Origin: Onthophagus taurus
Lineage: Eukaryota > Arthropoda > Insecta > Coleoptera > Scarabaeidae
DNA: 64,000 bases
Direction: 5' to 3'
NCBI RefSeq assembly: GCF_036711975.1
Contig: NC_091971.1
Coordinates: forward strand, 26,233,501-26,297,500
Part shown: in pieces, positions 55,801 through 64,000 of the stretch
How positions within the stretch are numbered: position 1 is the first letter of the stretch
Layout of the letters: the number at the start of each line of letters is the position of its first letter
Notes under the pieces: model-generated
Seen by the model: the letters and a program-made list of their open reading frames with translations, nothing else
Told to the model about the DNA's origin: nothing
Database searches by the model: none
Translations under genes and position numbers: made by a program

Positions 55801-57956
55801 TGGGGTGGGACGAAGCACTTCCCAATCACATTTACACAAGTTGGCTTCGGTTTAGCAACAGTTTGAAGGATTTACATTTAATCAATTGTCCGCGCCATAT
55901 ATCGCTGAAAAATCCCTCCACATTCGAAATGCACGGTTTCTCAGATTCGTCAACAAAGGCTTATGGAGCGTGCGTGTACCTTCGGACTATCGGAAACGAC
56001 GGAGAGGTTTTGATAAGATTGACTTGTGCCAAATCCAGAGTGGCGCCGCTAAAACGGGTTACGGTTCCGCGTTTGGAATTAATGGGTGCATTGCTACTTA
56101 CCGAATTGGTAGCTAAGGTAAAGACGGCATTGGGTATTGATATTACGCGAACAGTTTATTGGACCGACTCCAGTGTGGTCCTGGGGTGGTTGTCGACCGA
56201 TTTATCCAAATTACAAATGTTCGTGGGTAACCGAATTTCGCGAATATTGGAGAAATCGCGAATTGGTGATTGGAGGTATGTACCCACGCGTGATAATCCC
56301 GCTGATCCGGTCTCGAGAGGGGTGAACGTCTCAGAATTGTCCGGTTTAGAATTGTATTGGACTGGGCCCCAATGGCTAAGAGAAACGGACAACGCGTGGC
56401 CTGTTAGAAATTTTCGTAACGAATCGCTACCAGAAATGAGAAAACTGTTCTCAGCGGTTACGACGACGGATGATCATCTTTTATCCTTTTCTCGATTTTC
56501 ATCGTTAATCCGTTTGCAGCGTGTGATCGCGTATGTATTTCGATTTGCTCATAATTGTTATAGGAAAGCAATACGTAACACGGGACCGCTAGATAAAACC
56601 GAATTGGAACAATCGCTTAAATTTATTGTTAAGATCAGTCAAAGAGACTCCTTCGCTGAGGAGATAAGGGCGTTAAAGAGTAATAAAGATATTCAAAAAA
56701 ATAGTAAATTAGCGAAATTAAACGTATTTCTAGATAAAAATGAGATTATGCGTGTTGGCGGTAGATTGGGAAATTCGGATTACGAATTCGATAAGAAATT
56801 TCCCATGGTGATTTCTTGTAAACATGCGTTCGCAAGATTGCTATTTGAGATGGAACATAGACAGCTATTACATGTTGGTCCGCAGCATTTGTTGGCTTGC
56901 ATTCGCGATCGGTTTTGGCCAATTGGGGGGCGTAATTTAGCCAAGTCGATAGTCCATAACTGTATACGTTGCTACAGGGCAAATCCGCGCGCCAAGCAAC
57001 CGGTAATGGGGAACTTGCCACGTGAGCGAGTAACACCGGCGCCGCCCTTTTATACTACAGGCGTAGATTACGCGGGACCGTTCCTGCTAAAGGACAAAAA
57101 AGGGCGAGGAGCAAAATTATCCAAGGCGTATGTTTGTCTATTTGTTTGCTTTACCACACGCGCTATACACCTAGAATTGGTAACCGAACTTACTACAGAG
57201 TGTTTTATTGCCGCTCTTCGGCGGTTTTCAGCTAGGCGCGGGAAACCGAATCGAATGTTCTCCGATAACGGAACTAATTTCGTTGGTGGTAATCGCGAAT
57301 TACAGGAGCTAAGTCAGTTTTTGATTGATAACTCTAGCGAACTCAAAACTCTGATTGAAAACGCTTCGATTGGTTGGTCGTTTATTCCACCTAACTCGCC
57401 ACACTTTGGCGGATTATGGGAAGCCGGTGTTAAGTCGGTCAAATTTCATTTGCGGCGAGTTGCCGGCAATGCCTCGTTCACGTACGAAAATTTTTATACC
57501 TTGCTTGTTCAGATTGAGGCCATCCTAAATTCCCGGCCATTAACCCAATTATCCACCGATCCCAACGATACGACTCCTTTAACCCCGGCACACTTCCTAA
57601 TTGGTAGAAAACTTACGTCGCCACCAGATCCGAGCTTGAGTCACATCAGTGAAAACCGCTTATCCCAATTCCAACGTGTACAGCAAATTCAACAACATTT
57701 TTGGACTAGGTGGTCCAAAGAATATTTGTCTGAACTGCAGAGTCGCCACAAGTGGTCAACGGGTGACGCTAACCTAAAGGTGGGCCAATTGGCGTTAATA
57801 AAGGAAGATAATTTGCCTGTCTTAAAGTGGCTTACTGGCCGAATTATAGAATTGCACTGCGGTAAGGATGGAGTCGCACGAGTGGCCACGCTACGCACAC
57901 AAAATGGGATCGTCAAAGGGGCCACGGTCAGACTGTGTCCACTACCAATGGAATAG
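52878..57956 (+). CDS. BEL/Pao Gag-Pol polyprotein (1692 aa)
   Basis: Single frame from ATG 52878 (ATCATGAGTCAG) to the stop at 57954-57956. Gag occupies about residues 1-320 (LPKFDGGYDAWLGFRDIFES), followed by zinc knuckles near 323 (CVNCKGEHYIQEC), 356 (CMNCLRSGHFVKQC) and a CKRCNSRHH variant near 375. Aspartic protease near 441 with LLDPGSQSSF, where the residue after Asp is Pro rather than the usual Thr or Ser. Reverse transcriptase about 720-950, with VVTADIQKMYRA near 766 and the YVDDL catalytic site near 845. RNase H from about 1018 (GFSDSSTKAYGA). Integrase with HHCC zinc domain near 1324, then Asp in GVDYAGPF (1394), Asp in FSDNGTNF (1460) and Glu in LWEAGVKS (1513). DUF5641-like tail from about 1600. 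All catalytic residues are present. Confidence 0.96.
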   Translation: MSQSENLTKKRGIVKGKLTNFAKFVIKFESNIRESGINQELSLELEQRYNRAINLIDEFEEIQGEIDLLSVDGESQNAERETFEASFYANTAKAKRILTNRNICADSSFIVGPSPDQHVKLPVIDLPKFDGGYDAWLGFRDIFESLIHNNPMINDIQKFHYLLSALTGNARQVIESLELTNSNYEVAWGLIRERYDNPRILIHNHVKALFEIEGVSGDNPQPIRSFIDDFRKHLRALAALNEPTDNWDTLLIYLAVSKLDADSNREWERKKSGLKKANLENLLGFLKERADLLETLENGSGKRIIDKSKPKSKTFLVANSGVKRCVNCKGEHYIQECSNFTKLTVQGRIDRVKQLKVCMNCLRSGHFVKQCRSSSCKRCNSRHHTLLHLTHDRSDSPPQPTTSTQAHSLNFAQHANHSNILLSTVTVHAFDRHNKKHSLRALLDPGSQSSFLSVDACKRLRLSRTATNVNVATINQTQSTITSSCSLRIHSHCTDFSLKVNCLVIATIANDLPNFEIDANTLRIPTHVRLADPLFNKSDKIDMLIGADYFWNLLCVGQIKLAKGPIMQNTRLGWIVSGPIQASAAHSVQCNLICKDDNSVINKQLARFWEIEEIEGLVHSSKNETFCENHFNKTTKRAEDGRFIVSLPLKESLDRLGESYKTAENRLMGIERKCKRNREFGERYHAFMREYLELGHMKKVVDTREGYYIPHHGVLNENSATTKLRVVFDASCPTSTGYSLNDCQVVGPILQPDLFSALIRFRKYAYVVTADIQKMYRACLINPEQTKFQRILWRDSEDSPVDTYELLTITYGTSSASYLATRCLKQLSSECADPVIADVINSHFYVDDLLTGANSLTEVTRLAKNVKIVLNGGGFNLHKWISNDPEILRDVQGTQSTELSEVLDLGKNENTRTLGLLWDPTKDCFRYKMKENSTSHITKRTVLSKIAQIFDPLGLLSPVIITAKIILQEIWESGLGWDEALPNHIYTSWLRFSNSLKDLHLINCPRHISLKNPSTFEMHGFSDSSTKAYGACVYLRTIGNDGEVLIRLTCAKSRVAPLKRVTVPRLELMGALLLTELVAKVKTALGIDITRTVYWTDSSVVLGWLSTDLSKLQMFVGNRISRILEKSRIGDWRYVPTRDNPADPVSRGVNVSELSGLELYWTGPQWLRETDNAWPVRNFRNESLPEMRKLFSAVTTTDDHLLSFSRFSSLIRLQRVIAYVFRFAHNCYRKAIRNTGPLDKTELEQSLKFIVKISQRDSFAEEIRALKSNKDIQKNSKLAKLNVFLDKNEIMRVGGRLGNSDYEFDKKFPMVISCKHAFARLLFEMEHRQLLHVGPQHLLACIRDRFWPIGGRNLAKSIVHNCIRCYRANPRAKQPVMGNLPRERVTPAPPFYTTGVDYAGPFLLKDKKGRGAKLSKAYVCLFVCFTTRAIHLELVTELTTECFIAALRRFSARRGKPNRMFSDNGTNFVGGNRELQELSQFLIDNSSELKTLIENASIGWSFIPPNSPHFGGLWEAGVKSVKFHLRRVAGNASFTYENFYTLLVQIEAILNSRPLTQLSTDPNDTTPLTPAHFLIGRKLTSPPDPSLSHISENRLSQFQRVQQIQQHFWTRWSKEYLSELQSRHKWSTGDANLKVGQLALIKEDNLPVLKWLTGRIIELHCGKDGVARVATLRTQNGIVKGATVRLCPLPME

Positions 57957-58129
57957 CAGTCTTGTGTTTCATTAATGTGATTGCTTGTGATTGCGTGAAT
58001 TGTGTGTGCGCGATTGATCACTCACGATCAGTCGTGTAAATTTAATTTTTCCATTTGTTTTTTCATACATTTTGATGTTGAGTCCTTATTGTGAATTTGT
58101 GTTATTATTTGTTGAAAGGTAGTTCTTTC
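57957..58129 (+). other. BEL/Pao 3' untranslated region
   Basis: Short noncoding stretch with GATTGCTTGTGATTGCGTG-type repeats and no open frame; no envelope gene. Confidence 0.6.
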
Positions 58130-58142
58130 AAGGCGGGGAGCA
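58130..58142 (+). other. Polypurine tract
   Basis: AAGGCGGGGAGCA lies directly before the 3' LTR and is purine-rich; it would prime plus-strand synthesis. Confidence 0.75.
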
Positions 58143-58608
58143 TGTTAGATTTTATATTATATTGGTTAATTTATATTAGATTTGATAGGTTTATATTATA
58201 TTAGTTCATTTATATTGGATTTATTTGTATCGCCTCATTTGTTTAGTCTAGATTTGAAGTGTCTCGAGTCGCAATATTAGAGTCTTTTATCGCATTATTT
58301 ATTGGGTGGAGTTAAGTGTGGGAATGCGTTGGGGTATTTCGGTGTTTAGGTAAGGGTTTTTAGTTATGACCTAAAATAAAGAAGGAGCCTGCGAGCTCAA
58401 CTCGTATCAGTTAGTCAGTCTTCGATTTAACACACACCGAAACAGTACCCCTTCAATTTACGCGGAGCAAGGCTCCCTATATAACTCTCGCCACAACTAA
58501 TCGCAATTTATATGTATAGTTTAAGTGTAATTAATAATAAAGTTTATGGAAACGTAAAACCAAGATTTTGTTGTTAACCAGCGCCCACCAGATAAAAATA
58601 AATAATCA
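58143..58608 (+). repeat. BEL/Pao 3' LTR (466 bp)
   Basis: Copy of 52102-52567 at a constant offset of 6041 with one substitution seen. Confidence 0.95.
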
Positions 58609-58613
58609 CAAGT
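58609..58613. repeat. BEL/Pao target-site duplication, right copy (CAAGT)
   Basis: Matches 52097-52101, and the satellite continues with CAAGTTTTTCTGTATT. Confidence 0.92.
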
Positions 58614-61600
58614 TTTTCTGTATTATGCTCCGGATACCGTTTTTTTTCAACACTCTTCTATTTTACACATTCTTGAAAAATTCTCGATATTGATGCATCT
58701 GGGAGCAAAAATGTTACAGACCATTACCTTAAGGGTACAATTTGCTACAATTTTTGTAGTACAAGTTTTTCTGTATTATGCTCCGGATACCGTTTTTTTT
58801 CAACACTCTTCTATTTTACACATTTTTGAAAAATTCTCGATATTGATGCATCTGGGAGCAAAAATGTTACAGACCATTACGTTAAGGGTACAATTTGCTA
58901 CAATTTTTGTAGTACAAGTTTTTCTGTATTGTGCTCCGTATACCGTTTTTTTTCAACACTCTTCTATTTTACACATTCTTGAAAAATTCTCGATATTGAT
59001 GCATCTGGGGGCAAAAATGTTACAGACCATTACGTTAAGGGTACAATTTGCTACAATTTTTGTAGTAAAAGTTTTTCTGTATTATGCTCCGGATATCGTT
59101 TTTTTTCAACACTCTTCTATTTTACACATTCTTGAAAAATTCTCCACACTGATGCATCTGGGAGCAAAAATGTTAGAGACCATTACGTTACGGGTACAAT
59201 TTGCTACAATTTTTGTAGTACAAGTTTTTCTGTATTATGCTCCGGATACCGTTTTTTTTCAACACTCTTCTATTTTACACATTCTTGAAAAATTCTCGAT
59301 ATTGACGCATCTGGGAGCAGAAATGTTACAGACCATTACGTTAAGGGTACAATTTGCTACAATTTTTGTAGTACAAGTTTTTCTGTATTATGCTCCGGAT
59401 ACCGTTTTTTTTCAACACTCTTCTATTTTACATATTCTTGAAAAATTCTCGATATTGATGCTTCTGGGAGCAAAAATGTTAGAGACCATTACGTTACGGG
59501 TACAATTTGCTACAATTTTTGTAGTACAAGTTTTTCTGTATTATGCTCCGGATACCGTTTTTTTTCAACACTCTTCTATTTTACACATTCTTGAAAAATT
59601 CTCGATATTGATGCATCTGGGAGCAAAAATGTTACAGACCATTACGTTAAGGGTACAATTTGCTACAATTTTTGTAGTACAAGTTTTTCTGTATTATGCT
59701 CCGGATACCGTTTTTTTCAACACTCTTCTATTTTACACATTCTTGAAAAATTCTCGATATTGACGCATCTGGGAGCAGAAATGTTACAGACCATTACGTT
59801 AAGGGTACAATTTGCTACAATTTTTGTAGTAAAAGTTTTTCTGTATTATGCTCCGGATATCGTTTTTTTTCAACACTCTTCTATTTTACACATTCTTGAA
59901 AAATTCTCGATATTGATGCATCTGGGGGCAAAAATGTTACAGACCATTACGTTAAGGGTACAATTTGCTACAATTTTTGTAGTAAAAGTTTTTCTGTATT
60001 ATGCTCCGGATATCGTTTTTTTTCAACACTCTTCTATTTTACACATTCTTGAAAAATTCTCCACACTGATGCATCTGGGAGCAAAAATGTTAGAGACCAT
60101 TACGTTACGGGTACAATTTGCTACAATTTTTGTAGTACAAGTTTTTCTGTATTATGCTCCGGATACCGTTTTTTTTCAACACTCTTCTATTTTACACATT
60201 CTTGAAAAATTCTCGATATTGACGCATCTGGGAGCAGAAATGTTACAGACCATTACGTTAAGGGTACAATTTGCTACAATTTTTGTAGTACAAGTTTTTC
60301 TGTATTATGCTCCGGATACCGTTTTTTTTCAACACTCTTCTATTTTACATATTCTTGAAAAATTCTCGATATTGATGCTTCTGGGAGCAAAAATGTTAGA
60401 GACCATTACGTTACGGGTACAATTTGCTACAATTTTTGTAGTACAAGTTTTTCTGTATTATGCTCCGGATACCGTTTTTTTTCAACACTCTTCTATTTTA
60501 CACATTCTTGAAAAATTCTCGATATTGACGCATCTGGGAGCAGAAATGTTACAGACCATTACGTTAAGGGTACAATTTGCTACAATTTTTGTAGTACAAG
60601 TTTTTCTGTATTATGCTCCGGATACCGTTTTTTTTCAACACTCTTCTATTTTACACATTCTTGAAAAATTCTCGATATTGACGCATCTGGGAGCAGAAAT
60701 GTTACAGACCATTACGTTAAGGGTACAATTTGCTACAATTTTTGTAGAACAAGTTTTTCTGTATTATGCTCCGGATACCGTTTTTTTTCAACACTCTTCT
60801 ATTTTACACATTCTTGAAAAATTCTCCACACTGATGCATCTGGGAGCAAAAATGTTAGAGACCATTACGTTACGGGTACAATTTGCTACAATTTTTGTAG
60901 TACAAGTTTTTCTGTATTATGCTCCGGATACCGTTTTTTTTCAACACTCTTCTATTTTACACATTCTTGAAAAATTCTCGATATTGACGCATCTGGGAGC
61001 AGAAATGTTACAGACCATTACGTTAAGGGTACAATTTGCTACAATTTTTGTAGTACAAGTTTTTCTGTATTATGCTCCGGATACCGTTTTTTTTCAACAC
61101 TCTTCTATTTTACACATTCTTGAAAAATTCTCGATATTGATGCATCTGGGAGCAAAAATGTTACAGACCATTACCTTAAGGGTACAATTTGCTACAATTT
61201 TTGTAGTACAAGTTTTTCTGTATTATGCTCCGGATACCGTTTTTTTTCAACACTCTTCTATTTTACACATTCTTGAAAAATTCTCGATATTGATGCATCT
61301 GGGAGCAAAAATGTTACAGACCATTACGTTAAGGGTACAATTTGCTACAATTTTTGTAGTACAAGTTTTTCTGTATTGTGCTCCGTATACCGTTTTTTTT
61401 CAACACTCTTCTATTTTACACATTCTTGAAAAATTCTCGATATTGATGCATCTGGGGGCAAAAATGTTACAGACCATTACGTTAAGGGTACAATTTGCTA
61501 CAATTTTTGTAGTAAAAGTTTTTCTGTATTATGCTCCGGATATCGTTTTTTTTCAACACTCTTCTATTTTACACATTCTTGAAAAATTCTCCACACTGAT

Positions 61601-64000
61601 GCATCTGGGAGCAAAAATGTTAGAGACCATTACGTTACGGGTACAATTTGCTACAATTTTTGTAGTACAAGTTTTTCTGTATTATGCTCCGGATACCGTT
61701 TTTTTTCAACACTCTTCTATTTTACACATTCTTGAAAAATTCTCGATATTGACGCATCTGGGAGCAGAAATGTTAAGACCATTACGTTAAGGGTACAATT
61801 TGCTACAATTTTTGTAGTACAAGTTTTTCTGTATAATGCTCCGGATACCGTTTTTTTTCAACACTCTTCTATTTTACACATTCTTGAAAAATTCTCGATA
61901 TTGATGCATCTGGGAGCAGAAATGTTACAGACCATTACGTTAAGGGTACAATTTGCTACAATTTTTGTAGTACAAGTTTTTCTGTATTATGCTCCGGATA
62001 CCGTTTTTTTTCAACACTCTTCTATTTTACACATTCTTGAAAAATTCTCGATATTGACGCATCTGGGAGCAGAAATGTTACAGACCATTACGTTAAGGGT
62101 ACAATTTGCTACAATTTTTGTAGTACAAGTTTTTCTGTATTATGCTCCGGATACCGTTTTTTTTCAACACTCTTCTATTTTACATATTCTTGAAAAATTC
62201 TCGATATTGATGCTTCTGGGAGCAAAAATGTTAGAGACCATTACGTTACGGGTACAATTTGCTACAATTTTTGTAGTACAAGTTTTTCTGTATTATGCTC
62301 CGGATACCGTTTTTTTTCAACACTCTTCTATTTTACACATTCTTGAAAAATTCTCGATATTGACGCATCTGGGAGCAGAAATGTTACAGACCATTACGTT
62401 AAGGGTACAATTTGCTACAATTTTTGTAGTACAAGTTTTTCTGTATTATGCTCCGGATACCGTTTTTTTTCAACACTCTTCTATTTTACAAATTCTTGAA
62501 AAATTCTCGATATTGACGCATCTGGGAGCAGAAATGTTACAGACCATTACGTTAAGGGTACAATTTGCTACAATTTTTGTAGAACAAGTTTTTCTGTATT
62601 ATGCTCCGGATACCGTTTTTTTTCAACACTCTTCTATTTTACACATTCTTGAAAAATTCTCCACACTGATGCATCTGGGAGCAAAAATGTTAGAGACCAT
62701 TACGTTACGGGTACAATTTGCTACAATTTTTGTAGTACAAGTTTTTCTGTATTATGCTCCGGATACCGTTTTTTTTCAACACTCTTCTATTTTACACATT
62801 CTTGAAAAATTCTCGATATTGACGCATCTGGGAGCAGAAATGTTACAGACCATTACGTTAAGGGTACAATTTGCTACAATTTTTGTAGTACAAGTTTTTC
62901 TGTATTATGCTCCGGATACCGTTTTTTTTCAACACTCTTCTATTTTACACATTCTTGAAAAATTCTCGATATTGATGCATCTGGGAGCAAAAATGTTACA
63001 GACCATTACCTTAAGGGTACAATTTGCTACAATTTTTGTAGTACAAGTTTTTCTGTATTATGCTCCGGATACCGTTTTTTTTCAACACTCTTCTATTTTA
63101 CACATTCTTGAAAAATTCTCGATATTGATGCATCTGGGAGCAAAAATGTTACAGACCATTACGTTAAGGGTACAATTTGCTACAATTTTTGTAGTACAAG
63201 TTTTTCTGTATTGTGCTCCGTATACCGTTTTTTTTCAACACTCTTCTATTTTACACATTCTTGAAAAATTCTCGATATTGATGCATCTGGGGGCAAAAAT
63301 GTTACAGACCATTACGTTAAGGGTACAATTTGCTACAATTTTTGTAGTAAAAGTTTTTCTGTATTATGCTCCGGATATCGTTTTTTTTCAACACTCTTCT
63401 ATTTTACACATTCTTGAAAAATTCTCCACACTGATGCATCTGGGAGCAAAAATGTTAGAGACCATTACGTTACGGGTACAATTTGCTACAATTTTTGTAG
63501 TACAAGTTTTTCTGTATTATGCTCCGGATACCGTTTTTTTTCAACACTCTTCTATTTTACACATTCTTGAAAAATTCTCGATATTGACGCATCTGGGAGC
63601 AGAAATGTTAAGACCATTACGTTAAGGGTACAATTTGCTACAATTTTTGTAGTACAAGTTTTTCTGTATAATGCTCCGGATACCGTTTTTTTTCAACACT
63701 CTTCTATTTTACACATTCTTGAAAAATTCTCGATATTGATGCATCTGGGAGCAGAAATGTTACAGACCATTACGTTAAGGGTACAATTTGCTACAATTTT
63801 TGTAGTACAAGTTTTTCTGTATTATGCTCCGGATACCGTTTTTTTTCAACACTCTTCTATTTTACACATTCTTGAAAAATTCTCGATATTGATGCATCTG
63901 GGAGCAAAAATGTTACAGACCATTACCTTAAGGGTACAATTTGCTACAATTTTTGTAGTACAAGTTTTTCTGTATTATGCTCCGGATACCGTTTTTATTC
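58609..64000. repeat. 153-bp satellite, right array (about 35 monomers, continues beyond window)
   Basis: Same monomer and orientation. Dominated by the GACGCATCTGGGAGCAGAAATG type found after about 45 kb. Private variants ATTACCTTAAGG (58724, 61174, 63009, 63925) and TGTATTGTGCTCCGTATACC (58925, 61373, 63208) mark blocks. From about 60.2 kb to the end the array is organised as a tandem of 1835 bp (12 monomers minus one base, the loss being in GTTAAGACC at 61774 and 63609). The window ends inside a monomer. Confidence 0.97.

Larger units (their letters stand above)
52102..58608 (+). mobile_element. Complete BEL/Pao LTR retrotransposon (6,507 bp)
   Basis: Two 466-bp LTRs (TG...CA) flank a tRNA-type primer site, one uninterrupted Gag-Pol frame and a purine tract. 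The domain order protease, reverse transcriptase, RNase H, integrase, and the C-terminal DUF5641-like domain, are those of BEL/Pao elements. LTRs differ at one position that I can see (GCAATTTGTATG against GCAATTTATATG), so the insertion is very recent and the copy may be active. No envelope-like gene is present. Confidence 0.96.

Noticed and set aside
57957..58142. Envelope-like gene in the BEL/Pao element
   Set aside because: Only 186 nt separate the Gag-Pol stop from the 3' LTR and they hold no open frame.
1..64000. CRISPR array, telomeric (TTAGG) repeats or a CENP-B-box in the satellite
   Set aside because: Repeats are contiguous with no unique spacers; no TTAGG tracts are present; I saw no match to the CENP-B box in the monomer. 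A centromeric role cannot be judged from sequence alone.

Overview
The window is eukaryotic, most likely arthropod and probably insect, satellite DNA carrying two nested mobile elements. Reasons: BEL/Pao LTR elements are animal-specific, the one well-supported intron is only 59 nt, and the large DNA transposon has the gene set known from arthropod Polintons/Mavericks. No host single-copy gene is visible, so the species cannot be named from the sequence.

Layout. (1) 1-21931: a 153-bp tandem satellite (about 143 monomers) with nested higher-order duplications. (2) 21932-40463: an apparently complete 18,532-bp Polinton/Maverick with 446-bp terminal inverted repeats (TIRs) and a 6-bp target duplication GTAAAA. 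(3) 40464-52101: the same satellite (about 76 monomers). (4) 52102-58608: a complete BEL/Pao retrotransposon with 466-bp LTRs that I see differing at one base, a 5-bp target duplication CAAGT, a tRNA-Tyr-type primer binding site and an intact Gag-Pol frame. (5) 58609-64000: satellite again (about 35 monomers). The monomer is 51 codons with no stop in one frame, so it yields very long open frames of up to 1014 codons. These are a property of the repeat, not evidence of genes.

Polinton gene order: left TIR; D-x-QGF protein; an internal TIR fragment; two unknown genes; a PLA2-like/pX-like minor virion protein; an adenovirus-type protease; minor capsid protein; a basic peptide; major capsid protein; a second D-x-QGF protein; a Cys-containing small protein; a GC-rich hairpin and 68-bp repeats; a duplicated 141-bp coding unit; a proline-rich protein; a CxxC protein; an AT-rich gap; packaging ATPase; a DUF8207-like protein; a small conserved protein; integrase with chromodomain; and, on the minus strand, a protein-primed DNA polymerase B in two exons; right TIR. 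Together these provide replication (polymerase), integration (integrase), genome packaging (ATPase), capsid (major and minor capsid proteins) and maturation (protease), which makes the element virus-like.

Most notable observations: a textbook -1 frameshift heptamer A_AAA_AAC directly before the stop of the PLA2/pX gene, leading exactly into the protease frame, which has no AUG where its conserved N-terminus lies; a 59-nt intron joining a zinc-finger exon to the polymerase, whose start codon sits on the inner TIR boundary; TIRs filled with AGGTCA nuclear-receptor half-sites and folding into a nested hairpin; and insertion of both mobile elements into the same few bases of the 153-bp monomer.
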